Assembly (NCBI GenBank): GCA_900544995.1
Contig: UQXC01000001.1
Location: forward strand, 37,834-101,833
Length of the DNA: 64,000 nucleotides
Origin: an uncultured Collinsella sp.
Lineage (GTDB): Bacteria > Actinomycetota > Coriobacteriia > Coriobacteriales > Coriobacteriaceae
Direction of reading: 5' to 3'
The position numbers and the translations under genes were made by a program. Shown here one piece after another: positions 51,740-60,834 of the stretch (positions are counted from its first letter, which is position 1; the number at the start of each line of letters is the position of its first letter). The notes below the pieces were generated by a model that was given only the letters and a program-made list of their open reading frames with translations, did no database searches and was not told the origin of the DNA.

Positions 51740-53299
51740 ATGGAAACGTTGATTCTCGCCCTGCTCGCGACTCCTTTGGTGTTCTCGCTGGTCATGGCGT
51801 TTTTGCCCAAGAATACGTCCTATAACGTATTTGCCGGTCTCAACCTGGTCTCCGTCGCAGCCGTACTGGTGCTGTCGATTATGACGGCCGGTGACGTCCT
51901 TACGAGCGGCGAAACCGCGAGCGCTCTTGGCCTGTGGTTCCACCTCGATTCGCTGGGCGCCATCTTTGTGCTGCTCATCGGCTTTATCGGTTTTCTTACG
52001 GGGCTGTTCTCGCTGCCCTATGTAAAGGCCGATATCGAGGAGGGCTCCATGCCCGCCGAGCGCGCCAAGCAGTATTTTGCGCTGTTTAGCCTTTTTGTGT
52101 TCACCATGCTGCTCGCGTGCCTGTCCAACAACATGATCCTCACGTGGGCCGCCGTGGAGGCAACCACGCTTTCCACCGTGTTCCTCGTGGGTATCTACAA
52201 GAACAAGACGGCCCTCGAGGCTTCTTGGAAGTATGCGATGGTCTGCACCGCCGGCGTGGCCTTTGGCCTGTTCGGTACACTGCTGATCTACGCCAACGCC
52301 GCCGACGTGATTCCCAACGCCCACGAGGCCGCGTTCCTGTCGTGCGTGCTGCCGTATGCCGATCAGTTCGACCCGACGCTCATGCGCCTTGCCTTTGCGT
52401 TTATCGTGATCGGATTTGGCACCAAGGCTGGCCTGTTCCCCATGCACACTTGGCTGCCCGATGCCCACTCCCAGGCCCCGAGCCCTGTCTCGGCCCTGCT
52501 TTCGGGCGTGCTGCTTAAGTGCGCCATGCTCGTGATCATGCGCTTCTACGGCTTTACTATCCAGGCCGTGGGCGCCGAGTATCCGCAGCTTTTGCTGCTG
52601 ATCGTCGGCACGCTGTCCATTTTGGTGGCGGCGCTTTCGATGTTTCGTCAGGACGACCTCAAGCGCCGCTTTGCGTACTCGTCTGTGGAGAACGTGGGCG
52701 TTATCGCCCTGTGCTTGGGTATCGGTGGCCCGCTGGGTATCGCCGCGGCCCTGCTGCACTGCGTGTTCCACGGCTTTACCAAGACGCTTGCCTTCTGCGT
52801 GTCCGGCAACATCCAGCACGCCTTTGGCACGCGTAGCCTGGCTAAGATTCAGGGCGTCGTCGAGGTTGCTCCCGCAACCGCCGCGCTCGCCGTCCTGGCG
52901 CTGCTCGGTCTTGGTGCCTTCCCGCCCTTTGGCATGTTTATCTCCGAGTTCCTGACGTTTGTCGCCGGCGTTACCGCCGGTCCCATGTGGCTGGTTGTCG
53001 TGGTCGCCCTCGGTCTTACCGTGGCCATCTCCGCGCTCACCCGCATCGCACTCAAGTCGGTATTCGGCCATGCGCCCCAGGGCATGGGAAAGCATGAGGC
53101 CCCGGCGCTCATGCTTATCCCCGAAATCATCCTGGCTGTCATGATCTTGTGGTTTGGCATCGCCACCCCGCTGCCTCTCGTGCACGGTGTGGAGACCGCG
53201 ACCGGCATCGTGCTCGAGCAGAGCACCGAGGAACTTCACGCGACGCCGATGTACCGCGCTGTGTTCGGTACCGAGACCGCTCAGAGCGAGGTGGAGTAA
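51740..53299 (+). CDS. hyfF: Hydrogenase-4 membrane subunit HyfF (NuoN/M-like)
   Basis: A 519-residue antiporter-like membrane protein. FGTKAGLFPMHTWLPDAHSQ and HCVFHGFTKTLAFCVSGNI are the conserved core helices. With HyfB and HyfD it gives three such subunits, as in E. coli hydrogenase-4. The gene starts three bases after the hyfE stop and ends three bases before hyfG. Confidence 0.92.
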   Translation: METLILALLATPLVFSLVMAFLPKNTSYNVFAGLNLVSVAAVLVLSIMTAGDVLTSGETASALGLWFHLDSLGAIFVLLIGFIGFLTGLFSLPYVKADIEEGSMPAERAKQYFALFSLFVFTMLLACLSNNMILTWAAVEATTLSTVFLVGIYKNKTALEASWKYAMVCTAGVAFGLFGTLLIYANAADVIPNAHEAAFLSCVLPYADQFDPTLMRLAFAFIVIGFGTKAGLFPMHTWLPDAHSQAPSPVSALLSGVLLKCAMLVIMRFYGFTIQAVGAEYPQLLLLIVGTLSILVAALSMFRQDDLKRRFAYSSVENVGVIALCLGIGGPLGIAAALLHCVFHGFTKTLAFCVSGNIQHAFGTRSLAKIQGVVEVAPATAALAVLALLGLGAFPPFGMFISEFLTFVAGVTAGPMWLVVVVALGLTVAISALTRIALKSVFGHAPQGMGKHEAPALMLIPEIILAVMILWFGIATPLPLVHGVETATGIVLEQSTEELHATPMYRAVFGTETAQSEVE

Positions 53300-53302
53300 C
53301 GA

Positions 53303-55075
53303 ATGATTGAAACTGAGAACAAGGTGTATGCCCGTCGCTGCGAGAGCCATGTCGAGGCCCTGCGCCGCGCCGTTCCGGGCTGCATCGAGAAGGTTGAGTG
53401 GCAGTGCGAGGACCAGCTGACGATTACCGTCAAGCAGGACAAGCTGCCCGAGGCCGTCCACTACCTGTACTACGAGCGCTACGGCTGGATTCCCGTGATC
53501 ATCGGCAACGATGAGCGCAGCCTGTGCGGCCGTTACGCCGTGTACTACGTCATCTCCATGGAGGGGGAGGACCCCGGCTGGGTGACCGTGCGCACCGAGG
53601 TCGATCCCGCCAAGATGACGTTCCCGTCCGTGACGCCGTTCGTCCCCGCCTGCGTGTGGGGCGAGCGCGAGCTGCGCGATATGTTCGGCCTGATCCCCGA
53701 GGGCCTGCCCGATCGCCGTCGCCTGGTGCTGCCCGACGATTGGCCCAGCGGCCTGTACCCGCTGCGCAAGGACTCCATGGACTACCGCTTCCGTCCCGCT
53801 CCCGCGAGCGACATGGAAAACTACGAGTTCTTGGCCGACACCAAGGGCAAGGAGACCACGCTCGTCCCCATGGGCCCGCTGCACATTACCTCCGACGAGC
53901 CTGGCCACTTCCGCCTGTTCGTTGAGGGCGAGACGATCGTCGACGCCGACTACCGTCTGTTCTACGTGCACCGCGGCATGGAGAAGGTCGCCGAGACGCG
54001 CCTGAACTATGACGCCGTGACGTTCCTCGCCGACCGTATCTGCGGCATCTGCGGCTGCGCCCACTCGGTGGCCTATGCCGAGGCCGTCGAGCGCGCCCAG
54101 GGCATTCATGTCCCGCCGCGCGCCCAGTACATCCGCGCCATCATGCTCGAGGTCGAGCGTCTGCACTCGCACCTGCTCAATATTGGCCTCGCATCGCACT
54201 ACACGGGCTTCGACTCCGGCTTCCAGCAGTTCTTCCGCGTCCGTGAGAAGTCCATGGACCTGGCCGAGAAGCTCTCCGGTCACCGCAAGACCTACGGTCT
54301 CAACGTGATCGGCGGCGTGCGTCGCGACATTTTGGCCGAGCAGAAGCTCTCCACGCTCACGACCATCCACCAGCTGCGCTCCGAGGTTCAGGAGCTCGTC
54401 GACGTCTTGCTCTCCACGCCCAACTTTATTGAGCGTACGAGCGGTATCGGCATTCTGGACCGCAAGATCGCACGCGACTTCTCGCCGGTCGGCCCGCTCA
54501 TGCGTGGCTCGGGCTATGCCCGCGACGTGCGCTTTGACCATCCCTTCGACGGCTACGCCGATCCGGATGTTCAGAAGATGCATGCTGCCACGGCAGACAC
54601 CTGCGATGCCTTCGGCCGCACCGCCGTCCGCATCCAGGAGGTCTACGATTCGATCGACATGATCGAGACCATGCTCGAGAACTGCCCGTCGGGTCCCATC
54701 CTTACCACGGATTGGGAGTACACCCCGCACAAGTACGCCATCGGCGCCACCGAGGCTCCGCGCGGCGAGGACGTGCACTGGGCCATGCTCGGCAACAACC
54801 AGAAGTGCTACCGCTGGCGTGCCAAGGCGGCCACGTACAGCAACTGGCCGGTCCTGCGCTACATGTTCCGCGGCAACACCGTGAGCGACGCGGCGCTGAT
54901 CGTCGGCTCGCTCGACCCGTGCTACTCCTGCACCGACCGCGTGACGGTGACCGATGTCGCCGCCAAGCGCGACCACGTGCTCGACAAGGAGCAGTTCGAG
55001 AACGTCTGGCGCGACAAGTCGCCGCTTGCGGGCGAGGGCACCATGGCCGCTCCGCTCGATGAGGAGGCGCTCTAA
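53303..55075 (+). CDS. hyfG: [NiFe] hydrogenase-4 large subunit HyfG (NuoC-NuoD fusion type)
   Basis: A 590-residue fusion: the first 170 or so residues are NuoC-like (ERELRDMFGLIPEGLPDRR), and the rest is the catalytic large subunit. Nickel ligands are complete: C247 and C250 in RICGICGCAHS, and C540 and C543 in DPCYSCTDR. A 44-residue tail follows R546, matching the peptide that HycI removes from E. coli HycE after Ni insertion. So this is an active-type group 4 hydrogenase, not a complex I relic. ATG at 53303 follows GGTGGAGTAACG. Confidence 0.96.
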   Translation: MIETENKVYARRCESHVEALRRAVPGCIEKVEWQCEDQLTITVKQDKLPEAVHYLYYERYGWIPVIIGNDERSLCGRYAVYYVISMEGEDPGWVTVRTEVDPAKMTFPSVTPFVPACVWGERELRDMFGLIPEGLPDRRRLVLPDDWPSGLYPLRKDSMDYRFRPAPASDMENYEFLADTKGKETTLVPMGPLHITSDEPGHFRLFVEGETIVDADYRLFYVHRGMEKVAETRLNYDAVTFLADRICGICGCAHSVAYAEAVERAQGIHVPPRAQYIRAIMLEVERLHSHLLNIGLASHYTGFDSGFQQFFRVREKSMDLAEKLSGHRKTYGLNVIGGVRRDILAEQKLSTLTTIHQLRSEVQELVDVLLSTPNFIERTSGIGILDRKIARDFSPVGPLMRGSGYARDVRFDHPFDGYADPDVQKMHAATADTCDAFGRTAVRIQEVYDSIDMIETMLENCPSGPILTTDWEYTPHKYAIGATEAPRGEDVHWAMLGNNQKCYRWRAKAATYSNWPVLRYMFRGNTVSDAALIVGSLDPCYSCTDRVTVTDVAAKRDHVLDKEQFENVWRDKSPLAGEGTMAAPLDEEAL

Positions 55076-55076
55076 T

Positions 55077-55793
55077 ATGCTGAAGCTTTGGAAGGTTAAC
55101 GCCAAGGCCGGCGACGCGACGGTCAAGTACCCGTTTGCGCCGTTCCCCACCAACAAGGACATGCGCGGCAAGCCCGAGCACAATGCCGAGCTTTGCATCG
55201 CCTGCGGTGCCTGCGGCGTGGCGTGCCCGGCCGATGCCATTCGCATGGACACCGACCTTGCGGCCGATACCATCACCTGGTCGATCGACTACGGCCGCTG
55301 TATCTTCTGCGGCCGCTGCGAGGAAGCCTGCCCCATGGAGGCCATCAAGCTCACCGAGGAGTTTGAGCTGGCCGTCATGAGCAAGGACGACCTCACCAGC
55401 AAGAGCGTCTATACGCTCGAGCACTGCTCGCGCTGTGGCAAGCCGTTTGCCCCGCACAAGGAGATCGACTACGCCAAGCGCCTGCTGCAAAAGGCCGGCG
55501 GCATGGAGGCCGAGCAGGCCGCCCGTACCGTCGGTATGTGCCAGGAGTGCAAGCGCGAGCTCGACGCCCTGCGCGCCGCCTCGGCCGTAAAGACCGGCAA
55601 CGCGCACGGCATGGCTGCCAACGAGACGCTTGCGTCCGGCGAGCCCCAGGGCCCCGGCATGGAGTATCTGGGCGGCCACGGCGTGAACCCGGAGTATATC
55701 GACCGCGAGCTCAACCCCGATGCGCCCGAGATTCCCGCCGGTCCGGCGCCGGTCGAGGGCATCATCATGGATTTTGAAACGAAGGAGGAGTAA
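55077..55793 (+). CDS. hyfH: Hydrogenase-4 4Fe-4S subunit HyfH (NuoI-like)
   Basis: A 238-residue NuoI/HycF-like protein with two 4Fe-4S motifs, [12 protein letters not shown] and [12 protein letters not shown]. Two further C-x2-C pairs (CSRCGKPF and CQECKREL) occur, as in E. coli HycF, and may bind an added metal. A tail of about 50 residues, rich in Gly and Pro, goes beyond the family norm. ATG at 55077 immediately follows the hyfG stop, so coupling is likely; longer upstream starts run inside hyfG. Confidence 0.92.
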   Translation: MLKLWKVNAKAGDATVKYPFAPFPTNKDMRGKPEHNAELCIACGACGVACPADAIRMDTDLAADTITWSIDYGRCIFCGRCEEACPMEAIKLTEEFELAVMSKDDLTSKSVYTLEHCSRCGKPFAPHKEIDYAKRLLQKAGGMEAEQAARTVGMCQECKRELDALRAASAVKTGNAHGMAANETLASGEPQGPGMEYLGGHGVNPEYIDRELNPDAPEIPAGPAPVEGIIMDFETKEE

Positions 55794-55795
55794 CC

Positions 55796-56413
55796 ATGGC
55801 CGAACCCACGCTTTTGCCCGAGCGGCTTCAGTACCGCCCGACCAAGATCGAGCTCGACGAGAGCATCGAGAAGGCCAAGGCGACCCTTCTTAAGAAGATC
55901 AAGCGCTCGGTGTACGTCTACCGTGTCGACTGCGGCGGCTGCAACGGCTGCGAGATCGAGATCTTTGGTTCCATCACGCCCGTCTTCGACGTCGAGCGCT
56001 TTGGCATCAAGGTCGTGCCCTCGCCCCGTCACGCCGATGTGCTGCTGTACACCGGCGCCGTGACGCGTGCCATGCGCATGCCGGCCCTGCGCGCCTTTGA
56101 GGCCGCACCCGATCCCAAGATCGTGGTGTCCTATGGCGCGTGCGGCTGCACCGGTGGCATCTTCTACGACAACTACTGCGTCTGGGGCGGCACGGACAAG
56201 ATTCTGCCGGTCGATGTCTACATCCCCGGCTGCCCGCCCAGCCCCGCGCAGACCATCTACGGCTTTGCCATGGCGCTCGGTCTGCTGGACCAAAAGCTCC
56301 ATGCCGAGACCACGGTGGAGGCCGCCGGCGAGCAGGCCGATATCCTGCACCCCGGCGTGCCGTACAAGCTGCGTGTGGCCATCGAGCGTGAGGCTCGCGC
56401 CATGAGCGGCTAA
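55796..56413 (+). CDS. hyfI: Hydrogenase-4 small subunit HyfI (NuoB-like), truncated by in-frame TAA
   Basis: NuoB/HycG-family subunit that holds the [4Fe-4S] cluster next to the Ni-Fe site. All cluster ligands are present: [24 protein letters not shown] and PGCPPSP. The frame stops at TAA 56411-56413 after REARAMSG. In E. coli HycG, from memory, this stretch is REARRLAG, then Tyr, then RYGR. Here the same frame continues RYGRDLANEFMD after the TAA. The truncated product is 205 residues; with one sense codon it would be 260, the family length. It may be a recent nonsense mutation, a sequencing error or readthrough. Confidence 0.9.
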   Translation: MAEPTLLPERLQYRPTKIELDESIEKAKATLLKKIKRSVYVYRVDCGGCNGCEIEIFGSITPVFDVERFGIKVVPSPRHADVLLYTGAVTRAMRMPALRAFEAAPDPKIVVSYGACGCTGGIFYDNYCVWGGTDKILPVDVYIPGCPPSPAQTIYGFAMALGLLDQKLHAETTVEAAGEQADILHPGVPYKLRVAIEREARAMSG

Positions 56414-56578
56414 CGCTACGGCCGTGACCTGGCCAACGAGTTTATGGATACGCTCGAGGGCGCGCCCAAGGGCGATATCCGCGGCGCCATGGCGCTGCTC
56501 ATCGATAAGCAGGACGATCCGCGCCGCGTCGAGGTGTACTCGGCGCTGCAGGATCTGGTGCTGGCCGGAGGTCGCTAG
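56414..56578 (+). other. Separated C-terminal part of hyfI after the TAA
   Basis: The 54 sense codons in frame with hyfI begin RYGRDLANEFMDTLEG and end at TAG 56576-56578, directly before the hycH-type start at 56579. No frameshift or further stop interrupts them. They match the C-terminal tail of HycG/HyfI in position and in their first residues. There is no separate ribosome binding site or start codon at the beginning, so independent translation is unlikely. Confidence 0.85.
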
Positions 56579-57160
56579 ATGGAGCTCACGGACCGCTCTG
56601 GTTACTTTGCGGGTCCCGGCATGCTCGGCGGCTCTTTTGGCGATGCCTCGCGCGCAAGCGACGAGGCCGCCGAGGGCGTCGCCGACCCCTGCCTGGGCCA
56701 TACGCCCGACCAGGTGGTCTTCTATGAGCTCACGCGTAAGTTTGTGGAGACCGAGGAAGACGTTCCCCAGGAGGCCTGCGACGTGCTGTACTACACGCTC
56801 GCCGTGGGCCACCACACCGGCGTGCTCGACTGCTTTGAGCCGCGCCTGTCGGTGCCGGTGAACGTGTTCTATTCGCTCGTCGACGCGCTGCCGGAGGGGG
56901 AGGCCAAGACCAAGTTCGAGGCCATCCGCTCCTTTGGCGAGTGCCAGCTCGACAAGGCGGCGGTGCCGTCGCTGCTCGAGGCCTGCGACACGCTGCTCGA
57001 CGATCGCGGTTTTCGCGGTTCGGCCAAGGCCGGCATCTCGGTGTTCGATGACGACTTTGGCCTGCATGCCCAGCAGGTCGCGTTCTTAATGAAGTTTCGC
57101 GATCTGGTTGAGCGCGTGCGCGATGTGTCGGGCGTGTATCTGACGGGGAGGCTACAGTAA
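56579..57160 (+). CDS. Formate hydrogenlyase maturation protein HycH/HyfJ-like
   Basis: A 193-residue HycH-family protein. DQVVFYELTRKFVETEED and VLYYTLAVGHHTGVLDCFE match HycH, whose role is in maturation of the large subunit. It has about 40 residues ahead of the usual start and is longer than E. coli HycH (about 136). The ATG at 56579 abuts the TAG that closes the hyfI continuation, with GGAGG just before it, inside the hyfI tail. Its stop overlaps the hycI start. Confidence 0.85.
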   Translation: MELTDRSGYFAGPGMLGGSFGDASRASDEAAEGVADPCLGHTPDQVVFYELTRKFVETEEDVPQEACDVLYYTLAVGHHTGVLDCFEPRLSVPVNVFYSLVDALPEGEAKTKFEAIRSFGECQLDKAAVPSLLEACDTLLDDRGFRGSAKAGISVFDDDFGLHAQQVAFLMKFRDLVERVRDVSGVYLTGRLQ

Positions 57161-57663
57161 TGGGTCGCGTTGTGGATGGCCGTGTGAACGGCGCCCCGTT
57201 TGCGGGCATTGTGCTCACGGCGGGAAGCGTGCTGCGCGCCGACGATGCCGCCGGCCCCGTGCTCTCCAAAAAGATGGAGGACACGCCCATCGCCGGTTGG
57301 TACACCATCGACGGTGGGCAAACGCCCGAGGACGACATCATCGAGGTCAAGCGCGAGCGTCCGCCGCGCCTGGTGTTGGTCGATGCCGCCGACATGGCGC
57401 TGCCCGTCGGCGCCATCCGCTTGCTCGACAAACGTGACGTGGCCCGCAAGTCGATGTTCACCACGCATTCGCTTCCCTTGTCGATTCTGATCGAAGAAAT
57501 CGAGCAATCGTGCGAAGATATCGTCTTCATAGGGATTCAGCCGGGCGATACGGAGTTCTATAACCCCATGTCCCCGGAGGTCTTTGAGGCCGTCGACGCC
57601 GTGTATGACGCCGTGGCCGCCAACGACTTTTCCCACTTTGTCCGCTTGGGGCAGGAGCTATAG
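57160..57663 (+). CDS. hycI: Hydrogenase maturation protease HycI
   Basis: Endopeptidase that trims the C-terminus of HyfG after nickel insertion. The Ni-sensing residues of E. coli HycI have counterparts: the first Asp in LRADDAAGPVLS, the second in VDAADMALPVG, and the His in TTHSLPLSILIEE. WYTIDGGQTPEDDI is also conserved. The 167-residue length is normal. The start overlaps the preceding stop by one base. Confidence 0.94.
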   Translation: MGRVVDGRVNGAPFAGIVLTAGSVLRADDAAGPVLSKKMEDTPIAGWYTIDGGQTPEDDIIEVKRERPPRLVLVDAADMALPVGAIRLLDKRDVARKSMFTTHSLPLSILIEEIEQSCEDIVFIGIQPGDTEFYNPMSPEVFEAVDAVYDAVAANDFSHFVRLGQEL

Positions 57664-57702
57664 GAGCGCTTGTCCCTGCTGATTAGGAAAGAAGTGATTG
57701 AC

Positions 57703-58542
57703 ATGGCAGATTCCAAGGCAGAATATCCCGCTCCCGATTGCCTGGCGCCCGCCGCGATCGAGGCCAAGACCGAGGCCGCCGGCGTGACCAAGGCTAACCT
57801 GCCGGTCGCTAAGGCCTTTCTGTTGGCAATGTTCGCCGGCGCGTTTATCGCCTTCGGCGGCCTGTTCTTTACGGTGTTTTTGAGCGACAGCACGCTGGGC
57901 TGGGGTGCCCAGCGCGTCGTGGGCGGCCTGTGCTTTTGCCTGGGCCTGGTGCTGGTGCTGGTGTGCGGCGCTGAGCTGTTCACCGGCAATTCGCTTATGG
58001 TCTGCGCGCTCAAGAGCAAAAAGATCACCTTGGTCCAGATGCTTAAGGCATGGATCGTCGTGTGGGTCGGCAATTTTGTCGGTGCTCTGTTCATCGTCTT
58101 TTTGGTGTACATGGCCGGCATCTATAAGCTCAACGGCGAGGCGGTCGCCAACTCCATGGTGAGCGTCGCCGCCGGCAAGGTGACGATCGACTGGGTGACG
58201 ATCTTCTTCCGCGGCATCCTGTGCAACATCTTTGTGTGCCTGGCCGTGTGGATCGGTACCGCCGGCAAGACCGTGGTCGATAAGGTTGTGGGCATTTTGC
58301 TGCCCATCGCTGCCTTTGTGGCCTGCGGTTTTGAGCACTGCGTCGCCAACATGTACTTTTTGCCTATGGGCGCCGTGATGCATACATGCGGTTACGGTGC
58401 CGACGTCGCCGGCGCCGATGCGCTCAACGCTGCGGGCATTGCGTTTAACCTGTCCGCCGCCACGCTGGGCAACATCGTGGGCGGCGCGGTTCTGGTCGCG
58501 CTCGGCTACTGGTTTGTCTACGCCAAGAAGTCCGAGGCGTAA
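57703..58542 (+). CDS. Formate/nitrite channel (FocA/FdhC family)
   Basis: Pentameric FNT-family channel, 279 residues with six TM helices, most likely carrying formate for the hydrogenlyase. FTGNSLMVCALKSKK is the central signature, and the gating-region histidine is in CGFEHCVANMYFLPMG. ATG at 57703 follows TTAGGAAAGAAG. It lies 39 bases behind hycI, before a strong terminator, so it is the last gene of the operon. Nitrite transport is unlikely here. Confidence 0.92.
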   Translation: MADSKAEYPAPDCLAPAAIEAKTEAAGVTKANLPVAKAFLLAMFAGAFIAFGGLFFTVFLSDSTLGWGAQRVVGGLCFCLGLVLVLVCGAELFTGNSLMVCALKSKKITLVQMLKAWIVVWVGNFVGALFIVFLVYMAGIYKLNGEAVANSMVSVAAGKVTIDWVTIFFRGILCNIFVCLAVWIGTAGKTVVDKVVGILLPIAAFVACGFEHCVANMYFLPMGAVMHTCGYGADVAGADALNAAGIAFNLSAATLGNIVGGAVLVALGYWFVYAKKSEA

Positions 58543-58564
58543 GGTACCGTCTGTTTGACGTTGG

Positions 58565-58600
58565 GCCTCCCGCGGGGCGTTGCCGTGCGGGAGGCTTTTT
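58565..58600 (+). terminator. Terminator of the hyf operon
   Basis: Perfect 9-bp stem (58565-58573 with 58587-58595), 13-base loop, followed by TTTTT. Confidence 0.9.
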
Positions 58601-58664
58601 GGGTCTGGGGCCCGTTGCCGGGCTGTTGGCCTGTTGTGTTTGGTTGATGAAAGGGGTAATCGAG

Positions 58665-60782
58665 ATGGCATCTGCTGTGGAGCGTGACGGTCGCGCCGTG
58701 GTGACCACATGCGGGGGATGCTATGCCGATTGCGCCTTTGCGGCCCATGTTGAGGATGGACGTGTGGTGGCCGAGTTGCCGGTGCCGGGGCATCCGTGCG
58801 CGGCGCGTGCCCTGTGCGCCCGCGGACGGCATCGCCTGGCAATGCCGTTTGACGAGCGTGACCGCATTGTGCACCCCATGCGACGCCGCCGGGATGGCTC
58901 GGGGTTCGATGCGATTACCTGGGACGAGGCGTTCGCGCAGATTGCCGAGCGTCTTTTGGGGATTGTTGACGAGTGCGGGCCTCGTGCACTGGGCATGACG
59001 CTCGGCGTTCCCTCGTTCGACCGCTACTGGGTCTATCGCTTTATGCATGCGCTGGGTTCGCCCAACGTGTACGGTGCCGATGGTGCCTGCGAGGTAAGTC
59101 GTCTCACCGGATGGGAGCACAGCCTGGGCTACAGCCCCGCCTCCGACCTGGCGCATACCGACTGCATCATGTACCTGGGGCGTTCCATCGTCGATTCATC
59201 GACGATGGGGGCCGTCGATGCGCTCAACGATGCGCGCCGGCGCGGGGCGAAGATCATCGTGGTTGACCCCCGGCGCAGCGGTTCGGCCGCGCTTGCCGAT
59301 CGCTGGCTCCGCGTGCGTCCGGGCTGCGACTTGGCGCTGCTGTTGGGTATTGTCCACGTGCTCATTGCCGAGGGCCTGTACGACCACGAGTTCGTTGCCC
59401 GCTATACCACGGGTTTTGACGAGCTGGTGCAGGCGGCCAGTGCTTGGACGCCCGAGTGGGCCGAGTCGATGTGCGACGTGCCGGCCGCAGAGATTGTCGC
59501 CACGGCGCGCGATCTCGCTGCCGCCGCGCCTGCCGCTGTGGTGGATGCGGGTTTTCATGGTGGCATCGGTATTGCGTATGCCAATAGCACCCAGACCGCG
59601 CGCGCTATCTGCTTGGTCGATGTGCTGCTGGGCTGCATCGGACACGCGGGCGGCGCCCTCAATCCGCCCACGCCGCTTGTGTTGGGCGACCTCGATCCCG
59701 CACGCTTTGCGACGCCGCCGGTGCCTCGCGGACCCAAGCTGGGGTCCGAGCGCTATCCACTGGTCGATCCGGTGCGCGGCCTGTGCACGACCATCGGCCA
59801 GTCGATTCTTGCCGGCGATTTGCGTGGGCTCATCGTCTATGCCAGTAACCCCGGTGCGGGCTATGGCAATGCACAGGCTTGGTTGAGTATTTTGCAGCAG
59901 CTCGACTTGCTCGTGACGATTGATATTCGCTGGTCCGAGACGGCGCGTGCTTCTGATTTCGTGCTGCCCGACGTGACGTATCTGGAGGCCGACCGCGGTG
60001 TGGGAACGGTCGTGGGCCGCAACGACGCGCGCGTGTTCTACCGCAACGCCGTGCTGCCCGTGTTGCATGGCGACACGCGTCCCGGTCGGGAGATCTTTGC
60101 CGGGTTGGCTGCGGCCTGCGGCGTGGGCGAGTACTTCCAGTTTACGTCTGACGATCTGGCGGCTGCCCAGGTGGCTCCGTTTGGGATCGACCTCACTGCG
60201 CTCAAGGAGCGCGGTTGGGCTGACACGGGCGTGCAACTGCCGCCGCGTACGGGCGAGCCTGTGATTCCGCTCGACGGCGGCAAGATTGCGCTGGTAAGCG
60301 ATGTATGGGAGCGCGCCGGCCTGGGTCGTGTGCCCGGCTGGATTGCCCCGATGGTGGAGCCAGGGCCGGGGATGTTTCGCCTCATTAGCGGCAACCGACC
60401 CTTTGAGTCGCACACTTCGCGCAGACTTGCTGCGGCGGGTGCCGCCGAGGCGGGCTCGGATCTGGATGCCGTGCAGATGAATGCCGATGCCGCTGCGCGC
60501 ATGGGTATCGCCAATGGCGAGGTCGTCGAGCTGGTAAGCGACATGGGCCGCGACCGCGTACGCGTGGAGACCACACCCTATCTACATCCGGCGTGCATCT
60601 TTACGTCGGCGGCTCCGGGCGGGCGTTCGTTTGGCGCCGGCGCGGATGGAGCCCAGGCACTTGGCGTCGGTCCGCTCGACCACACGCCGCTGCGCTGGGA
60701 CCCCATTACGGGCGCCGCGCTTACCCAGGAAAACGCAGTTCGCGTGGAAAAGATTGCCGCGCACGGGGATAATGACGAGTAA
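58665..60782 (+). CDS. Molybdopterin oxidoreductase with Cys at the Mo-ligand position
   Basis: A 705-residue DMSO-reductase-superfamily enzyme. Cysteines C16, C19, C23 and C51 (CGGCYADC and LCARG) would bind a [4Fe-4S] cluster. The Mo ligand position in GADGACEVSR is C142, close to Sec140 of FdhF. MGDQ-type and C-terminal MPT-binding regions follow (RLISGNRPFESHTSR). It has no Tat signal, so it is cytoplasmic. ATG at 58665 follows AAAGGGGTAATCGAG. It has its own promoter region after the hyf terminator and is followed by selA. It may be a Cys-type formate dehydrogenase or an oxidoreductase of other specificity; the substrate is open. Confidence 0.87.
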   Translation: MASAVERDGRAVVTTCGGCYADCAFAAHVEDGRVVAELPVPGHPCAARALCARGRHRLAMPFDERDRIVHPMRRRRDGSGFDAITWDEAFAQIAERLLGIVDECGPRALGMTLGVPSFDRYWVYRFMHALGSPNVYGADGACEVSRLTGWEHSLGYSPASDLAHTDCIMYLGRSIVDSSTMGAVDALNDARRRGAKIIVVDPRRSGSAALADRWLRVRPGCDLALLLGIVHVLIAEGLYDHEFVARYTTGFDELVQAASAWTPEWAESMCDVPAAEIVATARDLAAAAPAAVVDAGFHGGIGIAYANSTQTARAICLVDVLLGCIGHAGGALNPPTPLVLGDLDPARFATPPVPRGPKLGSERYPLVDPVRGLCTTIGQSILAGDLRGLIVYASNPGAGYGNAQAWLSILQQLDLLVTIDIRWSETARASDFVLPDVTYLEADRGVGTVVGRNDARVFYRNAVLPVLHGDTRPGREIFAGLAAACGVGEYFQFTSDDLAAAQVAPFGIDLTALKERGWADTGVQLPPRTGEPVIPLDGGKIALVSDVWERAGLGRVPGWIAPMVEPGPGMFRLISGNRPFESHTSRRLAAAGAAEAGSDLDAVQMNADAAARMGIANGEVVELVSDMGRDRVRVETTPYLHPACIFTSAAPGGRSFGAGADGAQALGVGPLDHTPLRWDPITGAALTQENAVRVEKIAAHGDNDE

Positions 60783-60834
60783 TTGACTCAGCTGATGTAT
60801 TTGATTGATCCACGTATTTTTTGAAAGGTCGCAC

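Noticed and set aside
51035..55276. A 1,413-codon minus-strand ORF opposite hyfE-hyfG
   Set aside because: The three genes on the plus strand have clear family motifs and ribosome binding sites. The minus ORF is a G+C-driven shadow with His/Arg/Gly-rich content and no domain.
56411..56413. Recoding of the hyfI TAA as an amino acid
   Set aside because: TAA is not used for Sec or Pyl in known bacteria. No stem or special context was seen, so mutation or sequence error is more likely.
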